Source: a virus
IMG/VR virus record: IMGVR_UViG_3300010403_000007
Location: 1 to 57,681 of that record
Length of the DNA stretch: 57,681 bases
Reading direction: 5' to 3' (one strand)
Below are positions 39,584 through 48,762 of this stretch, piece after piece; position 1 is the stretch's first letter; the number at the start of each line of letters is the position of its first letter. Made by a program: the position numbers and the translations under genes. The notes under the pieces were generated by a model. The model was not told where the DNA came from. It was given only the letters and a program-made list of their open reading frames with translations, and searched no databases.

Positions 39584-41986
39584 TCACCTCGTCCCGTAAG
39601 CCAGCTCGTTTGCCTGACCGTCAAGCTTCTTGTCGATCCGCACGTCGAGGATATCGGTGATCTCCCGAGTTCCCAGGTAGACCTTGACGTTCGGCATCTC
39701 GGAGTGACCGGCGCGAGAGCCGAGCATGTCGAGCAGGCCGGTCTTCTGCGCGACCCGGGCGGCGGTCGCCGGGTTCGACATCGGGATGACCGCCTCCTTG
39801 CCCGCTTCACCGACGACGGCGAGGGTCGGGGAGGTGATCAGGCCACCGGATGCCAACAGGGGGATGTTGGGCAGGCCGATGTGCACGGCCGCGCCAACCC
39901 GGTTGATGCCGGAGTTGAACCCGGCGATGACCGAGTTGATGCCGGACTTCAGACCGGACAGGATGTCGTGGCCGACGTTGCGCATGAAGCCGGAGATCCG
40001 CCGGGGCAGGGCCGAGACGAAACTGACGATCGCGTCAGCACCCTGGCGCACCTCGCGCTTCGCCCAGTCCCATGCGGTACGGAACGCGCCGCCGATGATG
40101 TTGGGGAGGCGGTTCATGAAGTCAGCGATCTTGATGGGGAGCTTCACGAACGTCCAGATCACAGCCGTGACAGCCGCATCGAGGACAGCCTGCCCGGCCG
40201 CGAACGCCATGTTCCACAGGGTGACGAAGAAGCCGCCGATGGCCTTGATGGCGTCCCAGATCTTGCCGGGCAACAGGATGATCGCGGCCAGGATCAGACC
40301 GACCCCGAAGCCGATGGCCTGCCCGGCCGCGACGAGCGCGTCCGTGAACAGATTCCACAGCATCCCCGGGAGCGCGGACAGGGCGGACCAGATGGCGCCC
40401 GGGATCGCCGCGAAGAACCCCGGCAGGGTGACGGTGAACCAGTTCCCGATCGACTTGCCCACGTCGGAGATCCAATGCCAGATCCCGACGAAGAAGTCCT
40501 TGATGGCACCCCCGGCGGACTTCAGCGCGTCGGACACCACCGACCAGTTCTTGTAGATCAGGTACGCCCCGGCCGCGATCGCGGCGACCGCCAAGACGAT
40601 CCACGTGATCGGGTTGAGGCCCGCAACGATCGCCTCATAGATGGCCACGACCTGCAAGGCACTCTTGTAAGCCATCCATGCGACCACGGCCGCCGCCAGC
40701 AGGTCCGGGTGCTTACCCAGCCACTCGGCCGCGTCCTGCAAGTACGGGGTGGCCGCCTTCAGGGCATCGGTCAGGCCACCCGCGAACGTCTGCGTCAGCG
40801 TGGCGATGGCGGGCAGCAGCGGCGTGACGATGGCCAGCATCGCCGCCAGGGCCACGTTCATCAGGGTGAACAGGGACACCAGCGTGTCCTGCCCGTCCGC
40901 CGACTTCAGGAAGTCGTCGATCATCGTCACCAGGGTGCCGAGCACCCCGAGGGTCTCCCCGCCCATCGACGTAGCCGCGCTGACGATGTCCAGGAAGATG
41001 CTGATGATGCCGCCGAGGATCCGGCCGACCTGCTGCAGCACGACGAGCATCTCGTCGAAGAAGTTGGTGAGCGCCCCGGACTGAGCGGCCTGTTCGATGA
41101 ACAGGGAGAACTGGCCGATCATGTCGGCGAAGGCTGCGGACAGGTGCGCGAACAGCGGCCCGGCGGTCGCGCCCAGCGTCAGGAAGATGCTGGCCAGCTG
41201 CCCGATGGCCGGGATGAAGGGCTTCAGCGCGTTGTGCGCTGAGACGAAGATCGACGCGAGGTCTTCCTTGCCGTTCCCGAACGCCGTGAGCAGACTCTTG
41301 CCCATCTTGCCCAGGTCGCTGGACAGCGTTCGCAGACCGGACCGCAGCGTCGGCAGCAGTTGCCGGGACACTCGGGTCAGGCTGCCTTGAAGCTGGACGA
41401 AGAAGGTCTGCTGCACGTCCTGCTGAAGATCGTGGAAGGCGGGACGCAATGCCTGGATCTCGCGCACGAACGACTGCGCGGCCGGGGAGAGCTTCTTCAT
41501 CGCCTCCTGGAACTGCTTCGCCTTCGTCGGGTCGAAGGCGTACTTCAGGGCGTCCCCGACACCCTTCGTCGCGATGGTCAGCGTGGCGAAGGTGCCGACC
41601 AGGGTGAAGATCGCAGCAGGGATGGTCGCGGACAGGGCCAGGATCGCGGGGGCGAGTGCCCCGGCCGCCGAGATGCCGAAGGTGATGAGGGCGGGCATCA
41701 GCATCGCCGACAGGCCGCCGACGACGGCCGCCATGCCCTTCGCGAACGCGTCGCCGCCCTTCTTCCCCGACTTCTTCATGTTCGTTTCGTTCTTGCGGTC
41801 CACGCCCTCCGCAAGCTTGTCGGCCGCCGACTCGCCAGCCTTCTCCATCGACTTGTCGAGTTCGGTCAGCGTCAGATTCTTGGTCTGCCCATCGAGGGCG
41901 GCCTTGATCTTCTGCTTCATGCCCGGCGTGAACTTCGACAGGTCCGCTACAACCTGCACCATCGCCTTGCCGAGAGTTCCCGCCAT
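39584..41986 (-). CDS. Tape measure protein
   Basis: 800 residues, the longest gene of the tail region. N-terminal helix, then a Lys-rich coiled segment (NETNMKKSGKKGGDAFAKGM) and several long hydrophobic stretches (for example LMPALITFGISAAGALAPAIL near residue 95 and repeated amphipathic glycine/alanine helices around 400-620). A tail length near 120 nm would be expected from its length. It sets tail length and leaves the tail during DNA entry. It follows the tail chaperone genes. Confidence 0.9.
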   Translation of the reverse strand: MAGTLGKAMVQVVADLSKFTPGMKQKIKAALDGQTKNLTLTELDKSMEKAGESAADKLAEGVDRKNETNMKKSGKKGGDAFAKGMAAVVGGLSAMLMPALITFGISAAGALAPAILALSATIPAAIFTLVGTFATLTIATKGVGDALKYAFDPTKAKQFQEAMKKLSPAAQSFVREIQALRPAFHDLQQDVQQTFFVQLQGSLTRVSRQLLPTLRSGLRTLSSDLGKMGKSLLTAFGNGKEDLASIFVSAHNALKPFIPAIGQLASIFLTLGATAGPLFAHLSAAFADMIGQFSLFIEQAAQSGALTNFFDEMLVVLQQVGRILGGIISIFLDIVSAATSMGGETLGVLGTLVTMIDDFLKSADGQDTLVSLFTLMNVALAAMLAIVTPLLPAIATLTQTFAGGLTDALKAATPYLQDAAEWLGKHPDLLAAAVVAWMAYKSALQVVAIYEAIVAGLNPITWIVLAVAAIAAGAYLIYKNWSVVSDALKSAGGAIKDFFVGIWHWISDVGKSIGNWFTVTLPGFFAAIPGAIWSALSALPGMLWNLFTDALVAAGQAIGFGVGLILAAIILLPGKIWDAIKAIGGFFVTLWNMAFAAGQAVLDAAVTAVIWTFVKLPIKIADFMNRLPNIIGGAFRTAWDWAKREVRQGADAIVSFVSALPRRISGFMRNVGHDILSGLKSGINSVIAGFNSGINRVGAAVHIGLPNIPLLASGGLITSPTLAVVGEAGKEAVIPMSNPATAARVAQKTGLLDMLGSRAGHSEMPNVKVYLGTREITDILDVRIDKKLDGQANELAYGTR

Positions 41987-41988
41987 GG

Positions 41989-42558
41989 TCAGGATCCTAC
42001 GGGGGCGGGCGGCACGGCCTGCCCCATCAGCGCGGTGAACGCGGCGGTGGCCGCCACCTCGTCGTACATCTCCTCGGTCTTCACGCCCTCAACACCGATC
42101 GGCGGGAGCCGAAGGTCGATGTCGAACTTGTTGCGCTCCTTCTCGTCCATCGTCCGCACGCAGATGACGTAGATGGCGTTGAGGGCGGCGGCCAGGCTGA
42201 CGTCGCGCAGGTCGACGCCGACCCGGGTCAGTTCACCACCGATGACCTGCCACGACGCGGCGGACGACCGGATGAGGCGGTCCGCCTCCCACCATGGCCG
42301 CCCGGCGGCGGCCGACAGGGCCTCTCGGCTTCGGGTGACGACCTCGTCGACGTCCAGCGTCCCGTCCAGAAGCATGTCCGTGATGCGCTCCTCCGCATCG
42401 CTGTCCATCAGGCCGGGAACGATGGGCAGCGGAACATCATCGCTGAGGATGGCCAGGAACCAGTCGACGGCGGGCAGCGGCGGGACGACGAAGGTCTCCC
42501 CGGCCAGGTCGACGTCGAGGGCCCAGATCCTCAGCGCGGCGAGCGCATCAGCGGACAT
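41989..42558 (-). CDS. Putative second tail assembly chaperone
   Basis: 189 residues directly upstream of the tape measure. The centre is helical (EERITDMLLDGTLDVDEVVTRSREAL, SWQVIGGELTRVGV) with a conserved-looking C-terminus. By position it is the second chaperone that helps fold the tape measure. It is not joined to the first by an obvious slippery frameshift site. Confidence 0.6.
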   Translation of the reverse strand: MSADALAALRIWALDVDLAGETFVVPPLPAVDWFLAILSDDVPLPIVPGLMDSDAEERITDMLLDGTLDVDEVVTRSREALSAAAGRPWWEADRLIRSSAASWQVIGGELTRVGVDLRDVSLAAALNAIYVICVRTMDEKERNKFDIDLRLPPIGVEGVKTEEMYDEVAATAAFTALMGQAVPPAPVGS

Positions 42559-42830
42559 CAGACCGTGATCTTCGGATCGAGGCGTGCGCAGGCGTTGTCC
42601 GGCAGCGCCTGCTCATCGACGGATACGACGAGGGTGGCCATGCCTTCATGGGTCAGCACGAAGTCGCCTACCTCCCACACCGCCACGGTCGGGCCTTCCT
42701 GCCCCTCCGGAACCATCACGTGGCTGGTGTCGTAGTCGAGCAGGATTCCGCCGCACCAGGCACAGCGCTGCCTGATGACAGCGCCGACCTGCATGTGGAC
42801 CCCGGCAACGTGAGTGATTCCTTCGCTCAC
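42558..42830 (-). CDS. Small protein with Cys pair
   Basis: 90 residues from GTG overlapping the previous stop, with a single CAWCGG motif and a beta-like body (HVMVPEGQEGPTVAVWEVGDFVLTHE). It lies between the two chaperone genes, where a second chaperone domain would usually sit. Confidence 0.5.
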   Translation of the reverse strand: MSEGITHVAGVHMQVGAVIRQRCAWCGGILLDYDTSHVMVPEGQEGPTVAVWEVGDFVLTHEGMATLVVSVDEQALPDNACARLDPKITV

Positions 42831-43207
42831 TTGCGCCGCCGGACGGTCGCCGCCTTCTTCGGTCCCGCCGGGGCGCCCGAGCCGTTGAACCTTTCGCCCG
42901 CGATCCGGATCGAATCGAACACGTCCTCGATCGGCACGGACCCGTCGATCATGGCCTCTTCGAGCCATTCCTTGTCGTCGTCTTTGACGATCATGGCGTC
43001 GACGATCGAGCCGATCGTGCCCATGTTCCGGACGAGCTTGGCGGTCATCTCCTCACGCATCTCCTGCGTGATGTCCGACTCCGCAACGTTTTCGATCTTG
43101 GGCAGGCTGCGGACGACACGGGACAGGACGACCAGTGCGCCCTCGGTCGGCTTGCGCATCTCGATCTGGCGGCCACCGAGCGGCACCAGCACCGTCAGTT
43201 CGCTCAC
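42827..43207 (-). CDS. Putative tail assembly chaperone
   Basis: 126 residues from GTG, starting VSELTVLVPLGGRQIEMR as in gpG-type chaperones. The body is helical. The 13-base motif at 43088 lies inside and encodes KIEN. A role as first chaperone is inferred from position before the tape measure. Confidence 0.65.
   Translation of the reverse strand: MSELTVLVPLGGRQIEMRKPTEGALVVLSRVVRSLPKIENVAESDITQEMREEMTAKLVRNMGTIGSIVDAMIVKDDDKEWLEEAMIDGSVPIEDVFDSIRIAGERFNGSGAPAGPKKAATVRRRK
43088..43100 (+). repeat. Dispersed 13-base motif GTTTTCGATCTTG
   Basis: Exact copy inside the first chaperone gene. Confidence 0.85.
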
Positions 43208-43425
43208 GACCCGGCCTCCACGTCGGTCAGAACGACCGAGATCAGCCGACTCGCCGGGATGGCCAGCTGTACGCGGTCGCCGGATCCCAGGATGAAGACC
43301 AAGGTCTCGTCACCGAGGGGGCGGATCCGCGTGTCTACCGGAACATCGGCCGTCTTAACCGGCTGCTCGCCACTGAAGCTTGTGTCCCACGGCGCGTCGT
43401 ACCACGTAACCCTGAGCTTCTTCAT
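43204..43425 (-). CDS. Small hypothetical protein
   Basis: 73 residues starting MKKLRVTWYDAPWD, beta-like, coupled to the chaperone gene (TGATG/GTGA type overlap). No family recognised. Confidence 0.5.
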   Translation of the reverse strand: MKKLRVTWYDAPWDTSFSGEQPVKTADVPVDTRIRPLGDETLVFILGSGDRVQLAIPASRLISVVLTDVEAGS

Positions 43426-43443
43426 TTCTCCTCCTCCAGGCTG

Positions 43444-43887
43444 CTACTCGTCGGGAGCAGCAGCCGTCGTCACCTGCATTGTGTACCCCTCAGCGGCGGC
43501 GACCTCGCGCAAGGCATCTCGCAGCCACGGCTTCCCCGGGCGGGCTGGCTGCGACACCGACTTACGCACGTACTGCACGCCGTGCCACGTGAACCTGAGG
43601 GCCTTCTTCTTGTTCGGGTAGATCGTCCGGGCGGCCACCCCCTCATGCAGGGGCGGCGCATATTTAACCTTGGTGAATACCTCGCCGACGACCTTGCTCT
43701 TAAAGGTCCGGATCTTGAACTGATGCGACGCCCGCAGATTGCCGGTACGGACGGGCGTCAACACCCGGGCACGGTTCAAGACCTTCAGCGTGGTCCGCAT
43801 GACCTCCTTGCCGACGAGACCCTGGAGGATCTCGATGATCTCGGCCCGGTAGAGGTCAACGCGGACTGATGTGACCCTGCTCGCCAT
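43444..43887 (-). CDS. HK97 gp10-like tail completion protein
   Basis: 147 residues with the RARVLTPVRTGNLRAS segment (near residue 42) and YAPPLHEGVAAR, the classic pattern of gp10-family neck/tail terminator proteins. It caps the tail tube at the head-tail joint. Confidence 0.8.
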   Translation of the reverse strand: MASRVTSVRVDLYRAEIIEILQGLVGKEVMRTTLKVLNRARVLTPVRTGNLRASHQFKIRTFKSKVVGEVFTKVKYAPPLHEGVAARTIYPNKKKALRFTWHGVQYVRKSVSQPARPGKPWLRDALREVAAAEGYTMQVTTAAAPDE

Positions 43888-44089
43888 CAGGGATCTCCCG
43901 GCCCGGCTCCTCGTCCTGGAGCACGCGCAAGTAGCCGGTCGCGACGTGCTTCTGCGCCCAGTCGTCGTCGGCGGCCGAGAAGAAGTCGCCCTTGTCGAGT
44001 CCGTCGAAGCTGACCAGCACCTCGTACCGGTTCTCCCTGGCGGGCGCCTTCTGTGCTTCGTTTTCGATCTTGGCCACCGGGTCCTCCAT
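43856..44089 (-). CDS. Small acidic protein
   Basis: 77 residues starting MEDPVAKIENEA. Starts on the stop codon of the DUF4082 gene (TGATG). The 13-base motif at 44060 encodes KIEN near its N-terminus. No domain recognised. Confidence 0.5.
   Translation of the reverse strand: MEDPVAKIENEAQKAPARENRYEVLVSFDGLDKGDFFSAADDDWAQKHVATGYLRVLQDEEPGREIPDGEQGHISPR
44060..44072 (+). repeat. Dispersed 13-base motif GTTTTCGATCTTG
   Basis: Exact copy in the 5' end of the gene at 43856-44089. Confidence 0.85.
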
Positions 44090-45336
44090 CAGCAGTCCGA
44101 GCAGGGGTTCATCACAGAAACCGTCACGGTCAGCGTACCGCCGGTACAGCCACCCTCCACCGGAAGCGGCGCCCACTCCCCCACCGCACGGCGCTGCGTC
44201 GGAAGGAAGCAGCACGCCGCCGTCTGCCGCATCAGGTTCTGGTGCTGCATCTGCGTCGAGAACGCCGACGCCCAATCCTGCGTGTTCGGCGGATCGACGT
44301 CGTCGAGCACGCCATCAGAGTCGGACCACGGCATGCAGAACGCCATGCCCATCTCCAGCTGCACCGCATAGGCGAGCGGGCCGCACGGCGTCCACGTGTT
44401 GTCGGCGGCCGGAAAGCTGTCCCATGACGGATACACGGACGCCACCCGGATCCAGGCGAGCCCCGAGCAGCACTCGTCCACGTTCGGGCCGAACAGCGGG
44501 CCCGTGGCCGCCCCGGCCCGCATCTGGATGTACTTCGGCGGTGACGGCAACTCGTTGAGCTTCTCCGTGAAGCAGGCGAGCAGCTGCTCCGCGACCGGCG
44601 TGGCGATCAGGTCGGGCGGCCCGGTCGGCACGTTGAACGACACGCTCAGGTTGCCGCTGGCCGACAGGGACGTCGCCAGGGTGGTCGAGGTAGACAAGGC
44701 GGCCGACAGTGTGCCGGTGCCCACCAGGGACGCCGCGAGGCGCGGCTGCGGGGCCAGGGCCGCCGTCATGGTGCCGTTCGCGCTGAACGAGGCGGCCAGG
44801 ATCACGTCGGTCCCGGACGGGTCGAACAGCACGTCGATGAAGTAGCCGTTGGACCCGAACGTGTTCGGCGGGTAGTTGACCAGGCCGGACGTGAACCGGC
44901 CGTTGACCAGGTTCGCGAAGCCGCCCGCAGCCGACGCGTCCTTGACGCCGGTGATGGGCGCGTTGACCAGTGCCGACGTGAACAGGCCGCCGGTGGCCGC
45001 GTACCGGCCCTCGCTGGTCCGCAGACCGATCACGTACGCCTTGGTCGTATCGATGACCACCGGGGACGAGAACGTGACGTTGTTCCACGCGCCGGGGGTG
45101 AGGGCCCCGAACGTGGCGGTCGCCAGCAGCGTGCCCGCGCCGCCCGGATCTCCGGCGGTGACCTGCCAGAACGCCGCCTCGAACGTTCCCGCGCCGATGG
45201 TCGCGGGCGCGTAGACACGGGCACCGGAAACGGACCCGGCCACGCTGAAGGTCAGCGTGGTGCCGACGGTGACCGGAACGCCTTCGGAGACGTTCGGGAG
45301 CGTCGGTGTCTGCGACGTGAACAGGGACACGCTCAC
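44089..45336 (-). CDS. Connector-type protein with N-terminal DUF4082 domain
   Basis: 415 residues from GTG. Residues ~1-150 read as a DUF4082 domain (SLFTSQTPTLPNVSEGVPV, then TFSVAGSVSGARVYAP). Residues ~280-415 resemble head-tail connector proteins (LLACFTEKLNELP, CCSGLAWIRVASVYP, LEMGMAFCMPWSDSDG, QNLMRQTAACCF). Two separate modules are joined by a Thr/Leu/Ser-rich linker. It probably builds the neck and displays a decorating beta domain. Confidence 0.7.
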   Translation of the reverse strand: MSVSLFTSQTPTLPNVSEGVPVTVGTTLTFSVAGSVSGARVYAPATIGAGTFEAAFWQVTAGDPGGAGTLLATATFGALTPGAWNNVTFSSPVVIDTTKAYVIGLRTSEGRYAATGGLFTSALVNAPITGVKDASAAGGFANLVNGRFTSGLVNYPPNTFGSNGYFIDVLFDPSGTDVILAASFSANGTMTAALAPQPRLAASLVGTGTLSAALSTSTTLATSLSASGNLSVSFNVPTGPPDLIATPVAEQLLACFTEKLNELPSPPKYIQMRAGAATGPLFGPNVDECCSGLAWIRVASVYPSWDSFPAADNTWTPCGPLAYAVQLEMGMAFCMPWSDSDGVLDDVDPPNTQDWASAFSTQMQHQNLMRQTAACCFLPTQRRAVGEWAPLPVEGGCTGGTLTVTVSVMNPCSDC

Positions 45337-45346
45337 GAGCGGTCTC

Positions 45347-45751
45347 TCACTGCTCCGCGAGGATGAGCGTCCCGGCCAGGATCCGCAGCGGGTCACCCAG
45401 GTTGGTCGTCTTCGCGGCGGTGGCCGCGCCCCACCACCAGCGGAACGGGGTCCCGGCCGAGTCCCAGATCTCCACGCCGACGACACCGGACCCGCCGACG
45501 GCGGGCATGTTCGTGAAGACGATGTCGGCGAGGTTGCTGGCAGGCACGCCCGCCGACGCGGCCGAGAACGCGGCCGACTGTGGCGTGTACGCCGATCCGC
45601 CACCGTTGGCGACCTCGGTGCCGGGAGTGCTGTCGGATCCGTTCGCGGACATGAGCCGCACCATCAGCGGCAGCGTCGGCGCGACGGTCGTGTTGCCGGT
45701 GAGCCAGTTGACGACGCGGGCTTCTGCCGCATCGGTCAGGTTGTCAGCCAT
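45347..45751 (-). CDS. Small structural protein
   Basis: 134 residues starting MADNLTDAAEARVV and ending LILAEQ, a type seen near the connectors in Streptomyces phages. The centre has beta blocks (LPLMVRLMSANGSDS, FSAASAGVPASNLAD). It may be part of the neck or a small fibre. Confidence 0.6.
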   Translation of the reverse strand: MADNLTDAAEARVVNWLTGNTTVAPTLPLMVRLMSANGSDSTPGTEVANGGGSAYTPQSAAFSAASAGVPASNLADIVFTNMPAVGGSGVVGVEIWDSAGTPFRWWWGAATAAKTTNLGDPLRILAGTLILAEQ

Positions 45752-45759
45752 TTGCTACC

Positions 45760-46569
45760 TCACACAGGCCAGGTCGTGACGGAGAGCGGGGAGATGTCCG
45801 GGGACAGGATCTTCGGGGCCTGCGTCAACCGGTTCGGGTTGAACTGCACCACCAGCTGATCGACTTCGTTGAGGCCGGTCAAGCCCCGGTCGAGGTAGTT
45901 GTCGACGGACGGGAACTGCACGCTGACGCCCTGCCGGGTCAGGGACTGCATGCGCTGCGGGAGGCGGCACGGCTGACCGGCGAGCGACTTACCGATCTCG
46001 CACGCCAGGATCCCGACCGCGTCGAGGGCCTCGGCGGGCACGGCCCGGCCGAACACCCCGGTGACGGTGAACGTGTTCGTGGCGCCGGGGTTCTTGCCCA
46101 TGTCCTGGCACTGCGGCCAGCACGCTCCGTCGGTCCGGACGAGGATCCGGCCGTTGTCGATGCGGTACGCCGACGGGTCGACGGTCGCCCCGTCGACGAT
46201 CGCTGAGGTGATCGACACGGTCAGTGGCAGCTGGAGTTCGCACGCGGCACCGCAGCACTGGATGCCCCGGCATCCGGCGTTGTGCCAGACGCCCTGCCAG
46301 ATGTAGGCGGCCGGGTAGCTGCCGGAGTCGTCGACACCCCACGGGTTCAGGATGTTGACCGGGTAGGTCTGGTAGAGCGGCGGGAGCTGCGCGGCGTTGC
46401 ACGGCCGGAACGTCATGGCCCGGGTGCCGAACTGGCGGCCGGTGAGCGCGTACACGGTGAACGCGGCCAAGCGCAGCGCGAGCGCCTTCTGGTCGGATGT
46501 GAGCCCGGACCACACGGTGGAGCACGGCGGGTCGGTGACGGTCCAGCCGTCCGGCGTCGCGTTGACCAT
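45760..46569 (-). CDS. Head-tail connector (adaptor) protein
   Basis: 269 residues. Cys-rich (CRGIQCCGAACELQLPLT) with a fold-like middle (DGATVDPSAYRIDNGRILVR) and a conserved-looking C-terminus. It sits between the main head/tail genes and the gp10-like gene, as adaptors do. Assigned by position and pattern. Confidence 0.6.
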   Translation of the reverse strand: MVNATPDGWTVTDPPCSTVWSGLTSDQKALALRLAAFTVYALTGRQFGTRAMTFRPCNAAQLPPLYQTYPVNILNPWGVDDSGSYPAAYIWQGVWHNAGCRGIQCCGAACELQLPLTVSITSAIVDGATVDPSAYRIDNGRILVRTDGACWPQCQDMGKNPGATNTFTVTGVFGRAVPAEALDAVGILACEIGKSLAGQPCRLPQRMQSLTRQGVSVQFPSVDNYLDRGLTGLNEVDQLVVQFNPNRLTQAPKILSPDISPLSVTTWPV

Positions 46570-46592
46570 CTCGTCTCCCCCTGGTGATGCAA

Positions 46593-46656
46593 GATCCCGG
46601 CCCCCGCCTCACTGCCCCCTCGCGGGTAGCCAGTTGACCGGTTGGGGGCCGGGATC
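46593..46656 (-). terminator. 13-bp hairpin after the tail tube-type gene
   Basis: GATCCCGGCCCCC pairs with GGGGGCCGGGATC (46593-46605 with 46644-46656). It separates the highly expressed gene at 46660 from the adaptor. Confidence 0.55.
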
Positions 46657-46659
46657 AGA

Positions 46660-47352
46660 TTAGGACGCGCAGCCGCACGAGGCGGCGGGCGGTGCCAAAT
46701 ACGTCCACTGCAGGTGCCGGTGGGTGTCGCTCGGAAGTGCGACGAGCAACTTCTGCGCGACACCGGTCGTCATGTTCGCCAGGACGTTCTTCGGGCCGGT
46801 GCCCCAGCCGGTGCCCTGCTTGGTACGGCCCATCACCGTGAAGCTGACCGCACCGTTTTCGATCTTGAGATCTCCGACGGTCCCCTCCACCACGTTCGGC
46901 AGCAGGAAGTACCCGTACGGGGTCAGCGAGAACGTACCGACGGTCGTGCACGTCGAACCGGAAAGGTTCGTCCACACTTCCAGCCCGAACGCCCCCGCCG
47001 CGTAGTTGCTGGTCCGCGTCTGGAAACCGACGGCGGCCGGAGAGGCCGCGTCGTTGAGGACCAGCGTCGAGCCGGTGACCAGGTTGAACAGCTCCGGGTC
47101 GACGTTGCAGAAGGTGATCGTGACATCGATCCACTTCAGCTGCTTCGGGGACTTCTCGTTGACGCACATCAGACCGGCGGCGTTCTGGACGATGATCTCC
47201 GTCCCGGACTCCACCTGATCCTGCATCTCGACGGATACAAAGCCGGACGAGACGGCCGACACGCAGGATCCCACGGAAGGGGTGCCACACGAGTTGACCG
47301 CCTGGACCCGCATGGTCGTGCCCTGGATCGGGGCCTGACACACGGCAACCAT
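46660..47352 (-). CDS. Putative major tail tube protein
   Basis: 230 residues. Regular beta pattern with TTMRVQAVNSCG, FVSVEMQDQVESGTEI and DVTITFCNVDPELF, plus many Cys at both ends (CGCAS). The 13-base motif encodes KIEN near residue 165. Tail tube proteins of actinophages have this size and composition. Its position before the connectors, rather than just before the chaperones, is unusual, so the call is provisional. Confidence 0.55.
   Translation of the reverse strand: MVAVCQAPIQGTTMRVQAVNSCGTPSVGSCVSAVSSGFVSVEMQDQVESGTEIIVQNAAGLMCVNEKSPKQLKWIDVTITFCNVDPELFNLVTGSTLVLNDAASPAAVGFQTRTSNYAAGAFGLEVWTNLSGSTCTTVGTFSLTPYGYFLLPNVVEGTVGDLKIENGAVSFTVMGRTKQGTGWGTGPKNVLANMTTGVAQKLLVALPSDTHRHLQWTYLAPPAASCGCAS
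46855..46867 (+). repeat. Dispersed 13-base motif GTTTTCGATCTTG
   Basis: Exact copy inside the putative tail tube gene. Confidence 0.85.
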
Positions 47353-47355
47353 GGG

Positions 47356-47712
47356 TTACTCCTTCGGTTCCTTGCCGGTCCGCTCCTTGCGTCCCGGCGT
47401 GGTGTCGGAGCTGGCCGGAGCCTTCTCCGTCTCGTTTTCGATCTTGGCCTCGTCGGGGACGGTACCCAGCTCGGCCCGCTTCGCGCTGTCGTCCGGCCAC
47501 CGGTCGGAGCGATCCGCGTTGAACTCGTCGGCCACGTCCTGCGGGACACGGAACGACAGGGCGGCATCGTGCTCTCCGCGCTGCGCCTCCACGACCCGGA
47601 AGCTGTAGCCCTTCTCGTCGGCGATCTCCAGCAGGCGCCCGGCGGTCGCACCCTCCGGCTCGTGCTGGTCGACGATGACGACGGCGATCTTGTAACCCTG
47701 CTCAACAGCCAT
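47356..47712 (-). CDS. Hypothetical structural-region protein
   Basis: 118 residues. N-terminal strand (YKIAVVIVDQHEPEGATA), helical middle, and a Lys/Glu/Pro-rich tail. The 13-base motif at 47434 encodes KIEN. No known family. Confidence 0.5.
   Translation of the reverse strand: MAVEQGYKIAVVIVDQHEPEGATAGRLLEIADEKGYSFRVVEAQRGEHDAALSFRVPQDVADEFNADRSDRWPDDSAKRAELGTVPDEAKIENETEKAPASSDTTPGRKERTGKEPKE
47434..47446 (+). repeat. Dispersed 13-base motif GTTTTCGATCTTG
   Basis: Exact copy inside the gene at 47356-47712. Confidence 0.85.
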
Positions 47713-47759
47713 GACAGCCCCTCGGCTTGTAGTTCCTCTTGATGTACCCCATCAGCGCC

Positions 47760-48692
47760 TCAGTACAGCCGTGCGGTGACGGCGGCGCCGGTGGAGACGG
47801 TCATTGCGTCGAGGCCCACGAGAACGAAGAACGCCACGCAGTCGATCGTCGTGGCGTACGCCTGCTGTGCAGTGGTCTGCCACGCGTTCCCGGACCGGTC
47901 AAACGAACGCTCCGGCGGGTTCACGTAGATCTCGGAGTCGCGCCAGATCGTGACGGCGCCAGTGCCGACGAGGTAGGCGGTTCCGGCCGCCGGAGCGGAC
48001 GCGTCGTTGTTCGGCTTGTTCCCGGAGTAGCCCCGGCCGAACGACCAGACCGACCCCATCGGGGTGTACAGCCTGCCCGGCTGCCCGGTCGTGGCCCGGA
48101 CCGGCTTCGGCATGAGGGACCGCTCCGCCAGGTACGGCGTGACGATCGGCTGGCAGTGGATGACGCCCGGGTACGAGTACTGGGCGAGAGCGTTCTCCAG
48201 CAGGCCGAGCCCGTACTCCAGGGTGACCGGCGTTCCGGGCGTCGGCGTGACGTCCAGGATGCCGGTGCCGCCGTTGAACTCCGGGCGGAGCAGGGCGGCC
48301 TGCACGTCGGCGTTGCCGCCCCAGAACGCCTGCTCGGCGACGTACTGCGCGTTGTCCCCCAGCCGGACCCGGGCGCGCCGCTCAACCTCGGTGGCGTCGT
48401 ACGGGAACGCACCGGCCTTGATGCCCGCGACGACCTCGAACGGCAGGCCGATCGCGTAGATGTCGCACGGGTCAAGGGCCGACGATGCCGGGATTGTCGG
48501 CGTGGTGCACGAGGCGGCGGCCAGCAGGTGCCCCTGCGCGCAGTGTTCCTGCGGGTAGGTCACCCCGCCGATCGCACCGTGGTCCGGCAGATCGAAGGGG
48601 CCGTTCGCGGCCGTGAACAGGCCGTACCGGATGTTCCCGACGGCGGGCTGGTCGACGATGACCGGCCCGGCCATTGGCGTCAGGGTCGCCAT
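47760..48692 (-). CDS. Capsid-associated structural protein
   Basis: 310 residues directly downstream of the major capsid gene. Beta-rich with GLLENALAQYSYPGV and ATTIDCVAFFVLVGLDAM, and no charged linkers. It may be a second capsid, vertex or connector protein. No family could be named with confidence. Confidence 0.5.
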   Translation of the reverse strand: MATLTPMAGPVIVDQPAVGNIRYGLFTAANGPFDLPDHGAIGGVTYPQEHCAQGHLLAAASCTTPTIPASSALDPCDIYAIGLPFEVVAGIKAGAFPYDATEVERRARVRLGDNAQYVAEQAFWGGNADVQAALLRPEFNGGTGILDVTPTPGTPVTLEYGLGLLENALAQYSYPGVIHCQPIVTPYLAERSLMPKPVRATTGQPGRLYTPMGSVWSFGRGYSGNKPNNDASAPAAGTAYLVGTGAVTIWRDSEIYVNPPERSFDRSGNAWQTTAQQAYATTIDCVAFFVLVGLDAMTVSTGAAVTARLY

Positions 48693-48721
48693 GTAAGCGC
48701 CCTCCCTTCCATCGTGAGAAA

Positions 48722-48755
48722 CCGCCCGGCCGTCGGGGCGCCGACGGCCGGGCGG
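48722..48755 (-). terminator. Strong intrinsic terminator after the major capsid gene
   Basis: Perfect 15-bp inverted repeat (48722-48736 with 48741-48755), 4-base loop, then TTT on the leftward side. It would reduce transcription of the genes downstream of the capsid gene. Confidence 0.85.
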
Positions 48756-48762
48756 GTCAGGA

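Noticed and set aside
38468-41242. A 924-codon rightward open frame across the tail genes
   Set aside because: Composition (Arg, Gly, Asp, His-rich) and lack of motifs show it is a shadow of the tape measure and minor tail genes.
42558-43207. Programmed frameshift joining the tail assembly chaperones
   Set aside because: No convincing slippery heptamer is seen near the end of the first chaperone gene, and a separate start codon is available for the next gene.
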